Position numbers and translations under genes: made by a program. Positions 38,380-52,856 of a stretch of 64,000 nt of DNA are shown piece by piece. This DNA comes from Balanoglossus misakiensis. Taxonomy: Eukaryota > Hemichordata. The first letter of the stretch is position 1; every line of letters begins with the position of its first letter. Under the pieces are notes generated by a model. That model was not told the DNA's origin, made no database searches, and worked only from the letters and a program-made list of their open reading frames with translations. The stretch is from the NCBI GenBank assembly GCA_040954595.2, contig CM082583.2, positions 1,240,001-1,304,000 of the forward strand. Direction: 5' to 3'.

Positions 38380-41300
38380 TGGCAGCGCTGAAGTTAGTTA
38401 CCCTGAATGTCAGGGGTTTCAAAGACAAAACGAAAAGGAACTGTATATATCGCTGGCTAAAACTCCAAAAAACGAGTATCGCGATTTTACAAGAGTTGCA
38501 TGGAAATGGAACAGACATTGACACTTGGGAGAAAGAATGGGGAGGGAAAGTATTCTTCTCGAAAGGTGACAATTATAGCAGAGGAACGGCAATATTGATT
38601 GAGCGCAGATGTGACCTCACCATTGATTCCGTGTGGAATGACGACTTCGGAAGAATTTGCATAATAAACGGTAGCCTTGTAGGTGTTAAGCTTTCAATTT
38701 GTAGTGTTTATGCCCCGAATCTCGTGAAACAAAGAACGGAATTCTTGAAAGATCTAGCTGGCCTGGTTGACACGCACTGCTATTACGAAAATCTTTTTAT
38801 AGCAGGCGACTTCAATTGTGCACTCAACGACACTTTGGACAGAGCGTCAAGTGTGAAATCACGGCAATCACATGATGGATCAAGAAGAGTCTTACGTAGT
38901 TTTTGTAATCAGTTTCAACTTATTGATGTTTGGAGGAATTTCCACCCTGGGCAACGGCAGTTTACTTGGCGAAGATTGGCCCCATCACCGACTCATAGCC
39001 GATTAGATTATGTTTTTATCTCAAAGCACCTCGTCAAGAATGTCAAAAAATCGGATATTCGTCCTGCTGTAAACACAGATCATATGGCTGTTTACGTGGA
39101 ATTGCAGACCGCTTCAGATTGTAGAGGGCCTGGTACATGGAAACTGAACAATAGGCTTTTAAAAAATGAAGGCTTTGTCAACGGAGTCAAATCTGTAATC
39201 AGAGAGTGTGGTGAGAAGACATTCGAAAATAATCGGATGAAATGGGACATCATGAAGAAAGAAATTAAAGAATATGCATTGGAATTTACAAGGTATGGAA
39301 CAAAAGATCACAATAAGGAAATACCGAAGCTTGAGCAACAGCTAAAAGCGGATGAAAGAAATATGCTGGTGAATCCATCAGATGAAAATATACGGAAATA
39401 CAGTGAAACCAAACAATGCCTTGAGAATATTTACAACATACTCGCTGAAGGTGCGCAGATAAGATCGCGTGCAGCGTGGGTGGAAAAGGGAGAAAGAAAT
39501 ACCAAGTATTTTTATCATTAGAAAAGCGAAATGCAGGAAAAAAGGAAATTAAGGAGCTGGTGACAAGAAGTGGAAAGTGTGTGACAAAAACGGACGAGAT
39601 TCTGCGGGAACAAAGAGAATTCTACGAGACGATCTATCAGCGAAAATGTTGCCATCAGTCGATTGACGATTTTTTGGAAAATAGCAGTTTACCAGGACTA
39701 ACAGCTCTACAAAGTGAACAGTGCGAAGGTAATTTAACGGAAAGGGAATGTTTGCGCGCTTTGAAGACCATGGCAGCTAACAAGTCTCCGGGATGTGATG
39801 GACTTTCGGTCGAATTTTTTCTTTTCTTTTGGTCAGAAATAAAAACATTTGTCACTTCATCTCTCAATGAAGCCTGGTCGTCAGGGGAACTTTCTGCTAC
39901 CCAAAAAAGAGGTATTATTACATTGTTGTATAAAAAGGGAGATGAAAATGACTTGAATAATTGGAGGCCTGTGTCGCTTTTAAACATTGACTACAAAATT
40001 GCCACTAAGGCATTATCAAACAGACTCAAATGTGTTTTACCTACAATTATCCATAGAGATCAGACAGGCTATATGAAAGGCCGTTTTATTGGAGAAAACA
40101 TTCGCCTGATCTCCGATGTTCTAGACTACACTAAAAAGCGGCGTTTGGAAGGAGCGATCCTTTTTGTAGATTATGAGAAAGCGTTTGACAGTGTAAATTG
40201 GAAATTTTTGTATAGCGTGCTTAAAAAGATGAATTTTGGTCCAGGCTTTATACGCTGGATTGAAGTTTTATATAGTAATATTTCTAGTTGTATTGTTTAT
40301 AAGGGATGGTGCTCTGGATACTTTTCATTACATAGAGGTGTTCGACAGGGATGTTCCCTCTCGGCTTTATTGTTTTTACTTGTGATCGAAGTACTTGCAT
40401 GTAAAATAAGACAACACGGGGAGATCAACGGGATCCCCTTATATGGTAATAATACAGCTAAGATTTCATTATTTGCCGACGACACCACTATTTTTACAAG
40501 GGATGGTCGGTCATTAGAAAATGTTTTTAAAGTTATGGATGATTTTCATCAGTGTGGTGGTTTAAAAATGAGCAACAAGAAAACGAAGGCAATGTGGGTT
40601 GGAAAAAACAGAAATAGTGAAAAGAAAATGGGAAATGTTGAATGGACAAATGAGCCCATCAAAACGCTTGGTGTGTATTTTGGCTATGACACTGAGAAAT
40701 GTAACAAACTTAACTGGGAGCCTAAGATTGATAAACTGAAAAAGGTGCTACAAATGTGGGAAAGGAGAAGGCTTACGTTTTATGGGAGAGTGATGATTAC
40801 GAAGGTTTTTGCAATTTCACAGATTTTGTTTTTGACATCAGTGATTGGAATACCTGAAGGCATTAAGTGTGTTGTTCGAAAGCTAATTGATGGTTTTATA
40901 AGAAGAAAACGAAATATAAGCAATGTAATACTTCAGAGTGATTATGACAAAGGTGGCATCAGATGTGTCAACTTAGACAAGCAAATTGATTCTCTTTATG
41001 CAGTATGGGTCAAGAGACTGGTCTTGTGTAAAGGCAACACTTGGTCTGCTATACCATGGCATTATTTACAAATGGATGACCTTCAGTCATGTAATCTTAT
41101 TCAGCACAACATTTTCTGGGAATCACTACCAAAGGCTTTAGAGTCTGCGATCCCTGAATTTTACGTCAAGGTTTTAAATGCGTGGTACAGTGCAAGTGAA
41201 AACATCAAAGGAAACAGAAATGTAATTTTGAAATGGTGTAGCAAGTTTAACTTTTTCTACAAATCCTTGAAAAATTGTAAATACGGTATTTGGGATGGAA

Positions 41301-41935
41301 AACACTGGATTTCCATCAATAACGTTACGTGTAAAGCCATTTATGCGAACATTCCACAAAGGAGTCCAAAAGTGGATAAACTTAACAAATGGTACACATT
41401 GCTGGAGGTACCAAACCAGACTACAAAAGAAAGTGAAACGGTCTGGAAGAACATACACGCAATAACTAAGGAAACAAAGTTGCGGGAATTTCAATGGAAA
41501 CTTTTACACAGGTTGTTGCCATGTAATAAGTATTTGTTTTATTGGAATAAGAGCAGCAGTGTGGATTGTGAACTTAGTAAGATACCAGAGTCTCTTGAGC
41601 ACAAGTACGTGCGTTGTACTATAGCCACATCACTTTGGGCAAAAATCGAGCGCATAATTCGGCAACTTTTTTGTAAAGATTTTGTTTTACAAAGCGCTCA
41701 TAAAATTTTCAATTGCATTAGAAGTGTTATGCTTTCGAAATCTGAAGAAAATATTGTAAATTTATTGATTTTAGTTTGCAAATGGAGTATACATAAATAC
41801 TGGCTAAGTGAAACCAGAGCACCTTTAATGGTGCTAGTAAAATACGAATTCATATTGAGATACAAGGTATACAAGGAAATATGCAATAATTCAGAAAGTG
41901 CAAGAATTTTTGAAGCTATTATATCTATGATGTGA
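38379..41935 (+). pseudogene. LINE ORF2, APE endonuclease and reverse transcriptase, one frameshift
   Basis: The N-terminal endonuclease shows LVTLNVRG, ILQELH, AGDFNCA, SRLDYVF and TDHMAV. The reverse transcriptase shows NNWRPVSLLNIDYKI, FVDYEKAFDSV, the catalytic LFADDTTIF and GVRQGCSLS. A long C-terminal domain ends at TGA 41933-41935. The frame breaks at 39519, where a TAG follows YFYH. A frame shift of one base, consistent with loss of one T, separates the 38379-39521 and downstream reading. Everything else is open. It would nick and reverse-transcribe at the target. Grouping with the Tx1 branch of L1 rests on the zinc knuckles and RT motifs; a phylogeny was not possible. Confidence 0.9.
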
Positions 41936-42018
41936 GTTTTCGGTTGGTTTCTTTTTTTGATATGTTAATGTAACACTGAAAGTTTTTTTAATAAAAGATC
42001 AAAAAAAAAAAAAAAAAA

Positions 42019-45000
42019 TTACGCCAGTCTGTGTCATATAGAGCCGGTGCACCAGCCGAGTCACGCCGTAGGAAATCTGACTTGATCAACGTGGTCAATG
42101 TACGCCTGTTTCTGCTCTAGAATGCCGGGGCTTCAGCTGAGCCAGGCCGTAGGAAACCCGACATGATTACCGTTGTTAACTTACGCCAGTCTGTGTCCTA
42201 TATATAGTGCCGGGGCATGAGCCGTGCCAGGCCGAAGGAAATGTGAGTAGATCAACGTGGTCTCTGTACGCGTGTTTCTGCTCTAGAGTGCCAGGGCTTT
42301 AGCCAAGCCATGCCGTAGGAAATCTGACTTGATCAACGTTGCTAACGAACGCTAGTGTCTGTCATAGTGTGCCGGGGTTTTAGTCGAGCCAAGCCGTAGG
42401 AGATCAGACTTGATCAACGTGGTCTCTGTACGGGTGTTTCTGCTCTAGAGTGCCGGGGCTTTATCCAAGCCATGCCGTAGAAAATCTGACTTGATCACCG
42501 TTGCTAACGTACGCTAGTGTCTGTCATATTGTGACGGAGATTTAGCCGAGCCAGGCCGTAGAAAAATCGACTTGTTCAACGTTACCAGTGTGCAACTGTT
42601 TCTGCTCTAGAGTGTCAGGGTTTTAGCCGACTTATGCTGTAGGAAATCTGAGTTGATGCACGGGAATTCAATGTTAGAAAACCCGTGTGAAAAGTATCTC
42701 TACCCGTTTGAAACTAAGAAAAGAATTTATTCTTATTTATTTTGTAAAAAAGACAATTTTTCGAAAAAAAGTCGATAATGGTAATTTTGTCTTGGGTGAT
42801 TCAAATTATACCGCCTTTTCTGGAATTTGCATCACTTTTTACAAGAGAACGACACTTCATGCTCCATAATATTTCCGAAAATGAAGAAAAGAGTTAATTT
42901 TTTATGATTTTTTAAAAATTTACCATTTTTGTCAAAATATGGCCAAAATGGCTATTTTTCTTGAATTCCGTCAATATCTCTGCATTTTTGGAGTGGTCGA
43001 GAGTTTTAACATACAATCAACATGTCATATATGATCAGGGCACCAAATTCGAAGAACAAAGGTTTTTTTATTTTTTTTTCTAAGAATGACATTTTCAAGG
43101 AAAATTTGCTAAAACGCAATTTTGTCTGCAGTGAGCCAAATTGGCCGTTTTTTTGTGGAATTTGTATCGATATATATATACGAAGAGCATTCTATACTCC
43201 ATCAGATTTCCGAAAATGTAGAAAACAGGTATTTTTTGTAATTTTCAAAAATTTACCATTTTGACCAAATTGTGGCTAAAATTGTTATTTTCGTGTTGAA
43301 TGCCGCCAGTGTCACTGCTTTTTAAAGTCATAAAAACTTTTAACATACAAGCAATTGGTTTATATATGATCAGGTCACCGAATTAAAAAAATAAAGAATG
43401 TTTTCCCTAAAAATGACCTTTTTGGTGCAAAAACGAATAAAACACAATTTTGTATTAAATCAGCTCATTCAGAGTGCATTTTTTATAATCAGCACCATTT
43501 TTACATATAATGGAAATTTCATACATCATCAGATATCCAAATATGAAAAAATGAATTAGATATATTTAAGATGATTGTCCAAAATTAGCTGATATCTGAT
43601 AAATGTAGTATTGAACCGTTCTGTTTCCCCCCTCCCTACATTACATGCGGTACGCCGATGTCAGCTTACCCGGCAGTACTGCAGGCCGTGCCCCCAACAA
43701 ACGTCGGTGTTTGAAACGCCCTGGTTAAATTCGGGCTCTCTCTTTAAATTGACAGGCAATAATGCAGTCCTACCGGAACAAATGTCGAGTGTTGAACCGC
43801 TGCGACTTTCCCTGTTCGGTTTGCCCGACTTAGCCAACGTCTTTGTACTAGAGTGTCGGGTCTTTTGCAGAGCCAGGCCGAAGGAAATCGGACTTGATCA
43901 CCGTTGCTAACGAACGCTAGTGTCTGTCATGGTGTGCCGGGGTTTTAGTCGGGCCAGGCCGTAGGAGATCTGACTTGATCATCGTGGTCAATGTACGCGT
44001 GTTTCCGCTCTAAAGTGCCGGGGCTTCAGCTAAACCAGGCCGTAGGACATCCGCCGTAATCACCGTTGATAACTTACGCCAGTCTGTGTCATATAGAGCC
44101 GGTGCACCAGCCGAGTCACGCCGTAGGAAATCTGACTTGATCAACGTGGTCAATGTACGCCTGTTTCTGCTCTAGAATGCCGGGGCTTCAGCTGAGCCAG
44201 GCCGTAGGAAACCCGACGTGATTACCGTTGTTAACTTACGCCAGTCTGTGTCCTATATATAGTGCCGGGGCATCAGCCGTGCCAGGCCGAAGGAAATGTG
44301 AGTAGATCAACGTGGTCTCTGTACGCGTGTTTCTGCTCTAGAGTGCCGGGGCTTTATCCAAGCCATGCCGTAGAAAATCTGACTTGATCACCGTTGCTAA
44401 CGAACGCTAGTGTCTGTCATAGTGTGCCAGGGTTTTAGTCGAGCCAAGCCGTAGGAGATCAGACTTGATAAACGTGGTCTCTGTACGCGTGTTTCTGCTC
44501 TAGAGTGTCGGGGCTTTATCCAAGCCATGCCGTAGAAAATCTGACTTAATCACCGTTGCTAACGTACGCTAGTGTCTGTAATATTGTGACGGAGATTTAG
44601 CCGAGCCAGGCCGTAGAAAAATCGACTCGTTCAACGTTACCAGTGTGCAACTGTTTCTGCTCTAGAGTGTCAGGGTTTTAGCCGACTTATGCTGTAGGAA
44701 ATCTGAGTTGATGAACGGGAATTCAATGTTAGAAAACCCGTGTGGAAAGTATCTCTACCCGTTTGAAACTAAGAAAAGAATTTATTCTTATTTATTTTGT
44801 AAAAAAGACAATTTTTCGAAAAAAAGTCGAAAATGGTAATTTTGTCTTGGGTGATTCAAATTATACCACCTTTTCTGGAATTTGCAGCACTTTTTACAAG
44901 AGAACGACAATTCATGCTCCATAATATTTCCGAAAATGAAGAAAAGAGTTTATTTTTTATGATTTTTTAAAAATTTACCATTTTTGTCAAAATATGGCCA

Positions 45001-48000
45001 AAATGGCTATTTTGTCTTGAATTCCGTCAATATCTCTGCATTTTTGGAGTTGTCGAAAGTTTTAACATACAATCAACATGTCATATATGATCAGGGCACC
45101 AAATTCGAAGAACAAAGGTTTTTTTTATTTTTTTTTCTAAAAATGACATTTTCAAGGAAAATTTGGTAAAACGCAATTTTGTCTGCAGTGAGCCATATTA
45201 GACTGTCTTTTTTTTTGGAATTTGTATCGATATATACATACGAAGAGCATTCTATACTCCATCAGATTTCCGAAAATGAAGAAAACAGGTATTTTTTGTA
45301 ATTTTCAAAAATTTTCCATTTTGACCAAATTGTGGCTAAAATTGTTATTTTCCTGTTGAATGCCGCCAGTGTCACTGCTTTTAAAAGTCATAAAAACTTT
45401 TAACATACAAGCAATTGTTTATATATGATCAGGTCACCGAATTAAAAAAATAAAGAATGTTTTGCCTAAAAATGACATTTTTGGTGCAAAAACGAATAAA
45501 ACGCAATTTTGTATTAAATCAGCTCATTCAGAGTGCATTTTTATAATCAGCACCATTTTTACATATAATGGAAATTTCATACATCATCAGATATCCAAAT
45601 ATGAAAAAATGAATTAGATTTAAGATGATTGTCCAAAATTAGCTGATATCTGATAAATGTAGTATTAAACCGTTCTGTCCCCCCCCCCTACATTACATGC
45701 GGTACGCCGATGTCAGCTTACCCGGCAGTACTGCAGGCCGTGCCCCCAACTAACGTCGGTGTTTGAAACGCCCTGGTTAAATTCGAGCTTTCTCTATAAA
45801 TTGACAGGCAATAATGCAGTCCTACCCGAACAAATGTCGAGTGTTGACCCGCTGTGACTTTCCCTCTTCGGTTTGCCCGACTTAGCCAACGTCTTTGTAC
45901 TAGAGTGTCGGGTCTTTTGCAGAGCCAGGCCGAAGGAAATCAGACTTGATCACCGTTGCTAACGAACGCTAGTGTCTGTTATGGTGTGCCGGGGTTTTAG
46001 TCGAGCCAGGCCGTAGGAGATCTGAATTGATCATCGTGGTCAATGTACGCGTGTTTCCGCTCTAAAGTGCCGGGGCTTCAGCTAAACCAGGCCGTAGGAA
46101 ATCCGACGTAATCACCGTTGATAACTTACGCCAGTCTGTGTCATATAGAGCCGGTGCACCAGCCGAGTCACGCCGTAGGAAATCTGACTTGATCAACGTG
46201 GTCAATGTACGCCTGTTTCTGCTCTAGAGTGCCGGGGCTTCAGCTGAGCCAGGCCGTAGGAAACCCGACGTGATTACCGTTGTTAACTTACGCCAGTCTG
46301 TGTCCTATATATAGTGCCGGGGCATCAGCCGTGCCAGGCCGAACGAAATGTGAGTAGATAAACGTGGTCTCTGTACGCGTGTTTCTGCTCTATAGTGCCA
46401 GGGCTTTAGCCAAGCCATGCCGTAGGAAATCTGACTTGATCAACGTTGCTTACTAACGCTAGTGTCTGTCATAGTGTGCCGGGGTTTTAGTCGAGCCAAG
46501 CCGTAGGAGATCAGACTTGATCAACGTGGTCTCTGTACGCGTTTTTCTGCTCTAGAGTGCCGGGGCTTTATCCAAGCCATGCCGTAGAAAATCTGACTTG
46601 ATCACCGTTGCTAACGTACGCTAGTGTCTGTCATATTGTGACGGACATTTAGCGGAGCCAGGCCGTAGAAAAATCGACTTGTTCAACGTTACCAGTGTGC
46701 AACTGTTTCTGCTCTAGATTGTCAGGGTTTTAGCCGACTTATGCTGTTGGAAATCTGAGTTGATGAACGGGAATTCAATGTTAGAAAACCCGTGTGGAAA
46801 GTATCTCTACCCGTTTCAAACTAAGAAAAGAATTTATTCTTATTTATTTTGTAAAAAAGACAATTTTTCGAAAAAAAGTCGTAATTTTGTCTTGGGTGAT
46901 TTAAATTATACCGCCTTTTCTGGAATTTGCAGCACTTTTTACAAGAGAACGACACTTCATGCTCCATAATATTTCCGCAAAAATAAGAAAAGAGTTAATT
47001 TTTTATGATTTTTTAAAAATTTACCATTTTTGTCAAAATATGGCCAAAATGGCTATTTTTTCTTGAATTCCGACAATATCTCTGCATTTTTGGAGTGGTC
47101 GAAAGTCTTAACATACAATCAACATGCCATATATGATCAGGGCACAAATTCGAAGAACAAAGGTTTTTTTAATTTTTTTTTTCTAAAAATGACATTTTCA
47201 AGGAAAATTTGGTAAAACGCAATTTTGTCTGCAGTGAGCCAAATTAGACGGTCTTTTGTGGAATTTGTATCGATATATACATACGAAGAGCATTCTATAC
47301 TCCATCAGATTTCCGAAAATGTAGAAAACAGGTATTTTTTGTAATTTTCAAAAATTTACAATTTTGACCAAATTGTGGCTAAAATTGTTATTTTCGTGTT
47401 GAATGCCACCAGTGTCATTGCTTTTAAAAGTCATAAAAACTTTTAACATACAAGCAATTGTTTATATATGATCAGGTCACCGAATTAATAAAATAAAGAA
47501 TGTTTTGCCTAAAAATGACCTTTTTGGTGCAAAAACGAATAAAACGCAATTTTGTATTAAATCAGCTCATTCAGAGTGCATTTTTTATAATCAGCACCAT
47601 GTTTACAAATAATGGAAATTTCATACATCATCAGATATCCAAATATGAAAAAATGATTTAGATTTTAGATGATTGTCCAAAATTAGCTGATATCTAATAA
47701 ATGTAGTATTGAACTGTTCTGTCCCCCCCCCCCCCCTACATTATATGCGGTACGCCGATGTGAGCTTACCCGGCAGTACTGCAGGCCGTGCCCCCAACTA
47801 ACGTCGGTGTTTGAAGCGCCCTGGTTAAATTCGGGCTTTCTCTATAAATTGACAGGCAATAATGCAGTCCTACCCGAACAAATGTCGAGTGTTGACCCGC
47901 TGTGACTTTCCCTCTTCGGTTTGCCCGACTTAGCCAACGTCTTTGTACTAGAGTGTCGGGTCTTTTGCAGAGCCAGGCCGAAGGAAATCCGACTTGATCA

Positions 48001-51000
48001 CCGTTGCTAACGAACGCTAGTGTCTGTCATGGTGTGCCGGGGTTTTAGTCGAGCCAGGCCGTAGGAGATCTGACTTGATCATCGTGGTCAATGTACGCGT
48101 GTTTCCGCTCTAAAGTGCCGGGGCTTCAGCTAAACCAGGCCGTAGGAAATCCAACGTAATCACCATTGATAACTTACGCCAGTCTGTGTCATATAGAGCC
48201 GGTGCACCAGCCGAGTCACGCCGTAGGAAATCTGACTTGATCAACGTGGTCAATGTACGCCTGTTTCTGCTCTAGAGTGCCGGGGCTTCAGCTGAGCCAG
48301 GCCGTAGGAAACCCGACGTGATTACCGTTGTTAACTTACGCCAGTCTGTGTCCTATATATAGTGCCGGGGCATCAGCCGTGCCAGGCCGAAGGAAATGTG
48401 AGTAGATCAACGTGGTCTCTGTACGCGTGTTTCTGCTCTAGAGTGCCAGGGCCAAGCCATGCCGTAGGAAATCTGACTTAATCAACGTTGCTAACGAACG
48501 CTAGTGTCTGTCATAGTGTGCCGGGGTTTTAGTCGAGCCAAGCCGTAGGAGATCAGACTTGATCAACGTGGTCTCTGTACGCGTTTTTCTGCTCTAGAGT
48601 GCCGGGGCTTTATCCAAGCCATGCCGTAGAAAATCTGACTTGATCACCGATGCTAACGTACGCTAGTGTCTGTCATATTGTGACGGACATTTAGCGGAGC
48701 CAGGCCGTAGAAAAATCGACTTGTTCAACGTTACCAGTGTGCAACTGTTTCTGCTCTAGATTGTCAGGGTTTTAGCCGACTTATGCTGTTGGAAATCTGA
48801 GTTGATGAACGGGAATTCAATGTTAGAAAACCCGTGTGGAAAGTATCTCTACCCGTTTCAAACTAAGAAAAGAATTTATTCTTATTTATTTTGTAAAAAA
48901 GACAATTTTTCGAAAAAAAGTCGTAATTTTGTCTTGGGTGATTTAAATTATACCGCCTTTTCTGGAATTTGCAGCACTTTTTACAAGAGAACGACACTTC
49001 ATGCTCCATAATATTTCCGAAAAAATAAGAAAAGAGTTAATTTTTTATGATTTTTTAAAAAATTACCATTTTTGTCAAAATATGGCCAAAATGGCTATTT
49101 TTTCTTGAATTCCGACAATATCTCTGCATTTTTGGAGTGGTCGAAAGTCTTAACATACAATCAACATGCCATATATGATCAGGGCACCAAATTCGAAGAA
49201 CAAAGGTTTTTTTATTTTTTTTTTCTAAAAATGACATTTTCAAGGAAAATTTGGTAAAACGCAATTTTGTCTGCAGTGAGCCAAATTAGACGGTCTTTTG
49301 TGGAATTTGTATCGATATATACATACGAAGAGCATTCTATACTCCATCAGATTTCCGAAAATGTAGAAAACAGGTATTTTTTGTAATTTTCAAAAATTTA
49401 CAATTTTGACCAAATTGTGGCTAAAATTGTTATTTTCGTGTTGAATGCCGCCAGTGTCATTGCTTTTAAAAGTCATAAAAACTTTTAACATACAAGCAAT
49501 TGTTTATATATGATCAGGTCACCGAATTAATAAAATAAAGAATGTTTTGCCTAAAAATGACCTTTTTGGTGCAAAAACGAATAAAACGCAATTTTGTATT
49601 AAATCAGCTCATTCAGAGTGCATTTTTTATAATCAGCACCATGTTTACAAATAATGGAAATTTCATACATCATCAGATATCCAAATATGAAAAAATGATT
49701 TAGATTTTAGATGATTGTCCAAAATTAGCTGATATCTAATAAATGTAGTATTGAACTGTTCTGTTCCCCCCCCCCCCCTACATTATATGCGGTACGCCGA
49801 TGTGAGCTTACCCGGCAGTACTGCAGGCCGTGCCCCCAACTAACGTCGGTGTTTGAAGCGCCCTGGTTAAATTCGGGCTTTCTCTATAAATTGACAGGCA
49901 ATAATGCAGTCCTACCCGAACAAATGTCGAGTGTTGACCCGCTGTGACTTTCCCTCTTCGGTTTGCCCGACTTAGCCAACGTCTTTGTACTAGAGTGTCG
50001 GGTCTTTTGCAGAGCCAGGCCGAAGGAAATCCGACTTGATCACCGTTGCTAACGAACGCTAGTGTCTGTCATATTGTGACGGACATTTAGCGGAGCCAGG
50101 CCGTAGAAAAATCGACTTGTTCAACGTTACCAGTGTGCAACTGTTTCTGCTCTAGATTGTCAGGGTTTTAGCCGACTTATGCTGTTGGAAATCTGAGTTG
50201 ATGAACGGGAATTCAATGTTAGAAAACCCGTGTGGAAAGTATCTCTACCCGTTTCAAACTAAGAAAAGAATTTATTCTTATTTATTTTGTAAAAAAGACA
50301 ATTTTTCGAAAAAAAGTCGTAATTTTGTCTTGGGTGATTTAAATTATACCGCCTTTTCTGGAATTTGCAGCACTTTTTACAAGAGAACGACACTTCATGC
50401 TCCATAATATTTCCGAAAAAATAAGAAAAGAGTTAATTTTTTATGATTTTTTAAAAAATTACCATTTTTGTCAAAATATGGCCAAAATGGCTATTTTTTC
50501 TTGAATTCCGACAATATCTCTGCATTTTTGGAGTGGTCGAAAGTCTTAACATACAATCAACATGCCATATATGATCAGGGCACCAAATTCGAAGAACAAA
50601 GGTTTTTTTATTTTTTTTTTTCTAAAAATGACATTTTCAAGGAAAATTTGGTAAAACGCAATTTTGTCTGCAGTGAGCCAAATTAGACGGTCTTTTGTGG
50701 AATTTGTATCGATATATACATACGAAGAGCATTCTATACTCCATCAGATTTCCGAAAATGTAGAAAACAGGTATTTTTTGTAATTTTCAAAAATTTACAA
50801 TTTTGACCAAATTGTGGCTAAAATTGTTATTTTCGTGTTGAATGCCGCCAGTGTCATTGCTTTTAAAAGTCATAAAAACTTTTAACATACAAGCAATTGT
50901 TTATATATGATCAGGTCACCGAATTAATAAAATAAAGAATGTTTTGCCTAAAAATGACCTTTTTGGTGCAAAAACGAATAAAACGCAATTTTGTATTAAA

Positions 51001-52856
51001 TCAGCTCATTCAGAGTGCATTTTTTATAATCAGCACCATGTTTACAAATAATGGAAATTTCATACATCATCAGATATCCAAATATGAAAAAATGATTTAG
51101 ATTTTAGATGATTGTCCAAAATTAGCTGATATCTAATAAATGTAGTATTGAACTGTTCTGTTCCCCCCCCCCCCCCCTACATTATATGCGGTACGCCGAT
51201 GTGAGCTTACCCGGCAGTACTGCAGGCCGTGCCCCCAACTAACGTCGGTGTTTGAAGCGCCCTGGTTAAATTCGGGCTTTCTCTATAAATTGACAGGCAA
51301 TAATGCAGTCCTACCCGAACAAATGTCGAGTGTTGACCCGCTGTGACTTTCCCTCTTCGGTTTGCCCGACTTAGCCAACGTCTTTGTACTAGAGTGTCGG
51401 GTCTTTTGCAGAGCCAGGCCGAAGGAAATCCGACTTGATCACCGTTGCTAACGAACGCTAGTGACTGTCATGGTGTGCCGGGGTTTTAGTCGAGCCAGGC
51501 CGTAGGAGATCTGACTTGATCATCGTGGTCAATGTACGCGTGTTTCCGCTCTAAAGTGCCGGGGCTTCAGCTAAACCAGGCCGTAGGAAATCCAACGTAA
51601 TCACCATTGATAACTTACGCCAGTCTGTGTCATATAGAGCCGGTGCACCAGCCGAGTCACGCCGTAGGAAATCTGACTTGATCAACGTGGTCAATGTACG
51701 CCTGTTTCTGCTCTAGAGTGCCGGGGCTTCAGCTGAGCCAGGCCGTAGGAAACCCGACGTGATTACCGTTGTTAACTTACGCCAGTCTGTGTCCTATATA
51801 TAGTGCCGGGGCATCAGCCGTGCCAGGCCGAAGGAAATGTGAGTAGATCAACGTGGTCTCTGTACGCGTGTTTCTGCTCTAGAGTGCCAGGGCCAAGCCA
51901 TGCCGTAGGAAATCTGACTTAATCAACGTTGCTAACGAACGCTAGTGTCTGTCATAGTGTGCCGGGGTTTCAGTCGAGCCAAGCCGTAGGAGATCAGACT
52001 TGATCAACGTGGTCTCTGTACGCGTTTTTCTGCTCTAGAGTGCCGGGGCTTTATCCAAGCCATGCCGTAGAAAATCTGACTTGATCACCGTTGCTAACGT
52101 ACGCTAGTGTCTGTCATATTGTGACGGACATTTAGCGGAGCCAGGCCGTAGAAAAATCGACTTGTTCAACGTTACCAGTGTGCAACTGTTTCTGCTCTAG
52201 AGTGTCAGGGTTTTAGCCGACTTATGCTGTAGGAAATCTGAGTTGATGAACGGGAATTCAATGTTAGAAAACCCGTGTGGAAAGTATCTCTACCCGTTTC
52301 AAACTAAGAAAAGAATTTATTCTTATTTATTTTGTAAAAAAGACAATTTTTCGAAAAAAAGTCGTAATTTTGTCTTGGGTGATTTAAATTATACCGCCTT
52401 TTCTGGAATTTGCAGCACTTTTTACAAGAGAACGACACTTCATGCTCCATAATATTTCCGAAAAAATAAGAAAAGAGTTAATTTTTTATGATTTTTTAAA
52501 AATTTACCATTTTTGTCAAAATATGGCCAAAATGGCTATTTTTTCTTGAATTCCGACAATATCTCTGCATTTTTGGAGTGGTCGAAAGTCTTAACATACA
52601 ATCAACATGCCATATATGATCAGGGCACCAAATTCGAAGAACAAAGGTTTTTTTTATTTTTTTTTCTAAAAATGACATTTTCAAGGAAAATTTGGTAAAA
52701 CGCAATTTTGTCTGCAGTGAGCCAAATTAGACGGTCTTTTGTGGAATTTGTATCGATATATACATACGAAGAGCATTCTATACTCCATCAGATTTCCGAA
52801 AATGTAGAAAACAGGTATTTTTTGTAATTTTCAAAAATTTACAATTTTGACCAAAT
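42019..52856 (+). repeat. Satellite array, central block (about 5 units)
   Basis: Landmarks lie near 42654, 44706, 46757, 48799, 50195 and 52240. Spacings are 2.05 kb except 48799-50195 (1.40 kb). The last four share private variants (GTTTCAAACTAAG, GACAATATCTCTG, ACATGCCATATATG, GAATTAATAAAATAAAG, GATGTGAGCTTACC), marking recent local amplification. No gene is present. Confidence 0.95.

Larger units (their letters stand above)
36997..42018 (+). mobile_element. Full-length Tx1/L1-like LINE in the satellite
   Basis: The left flank TTACGCCAGTCTG (36984-36996) is repeated after the poly-A tail (42019-42031), a 13-bp target duplication. The element has a 210-bp 5' leader, a zinc-knuckle ORF1, an overlapping ORF2, AATAAA at 41990 and an 18-A tail. 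It carries one frameshift only, so it is a very young insertion. Confidence 0.93.
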
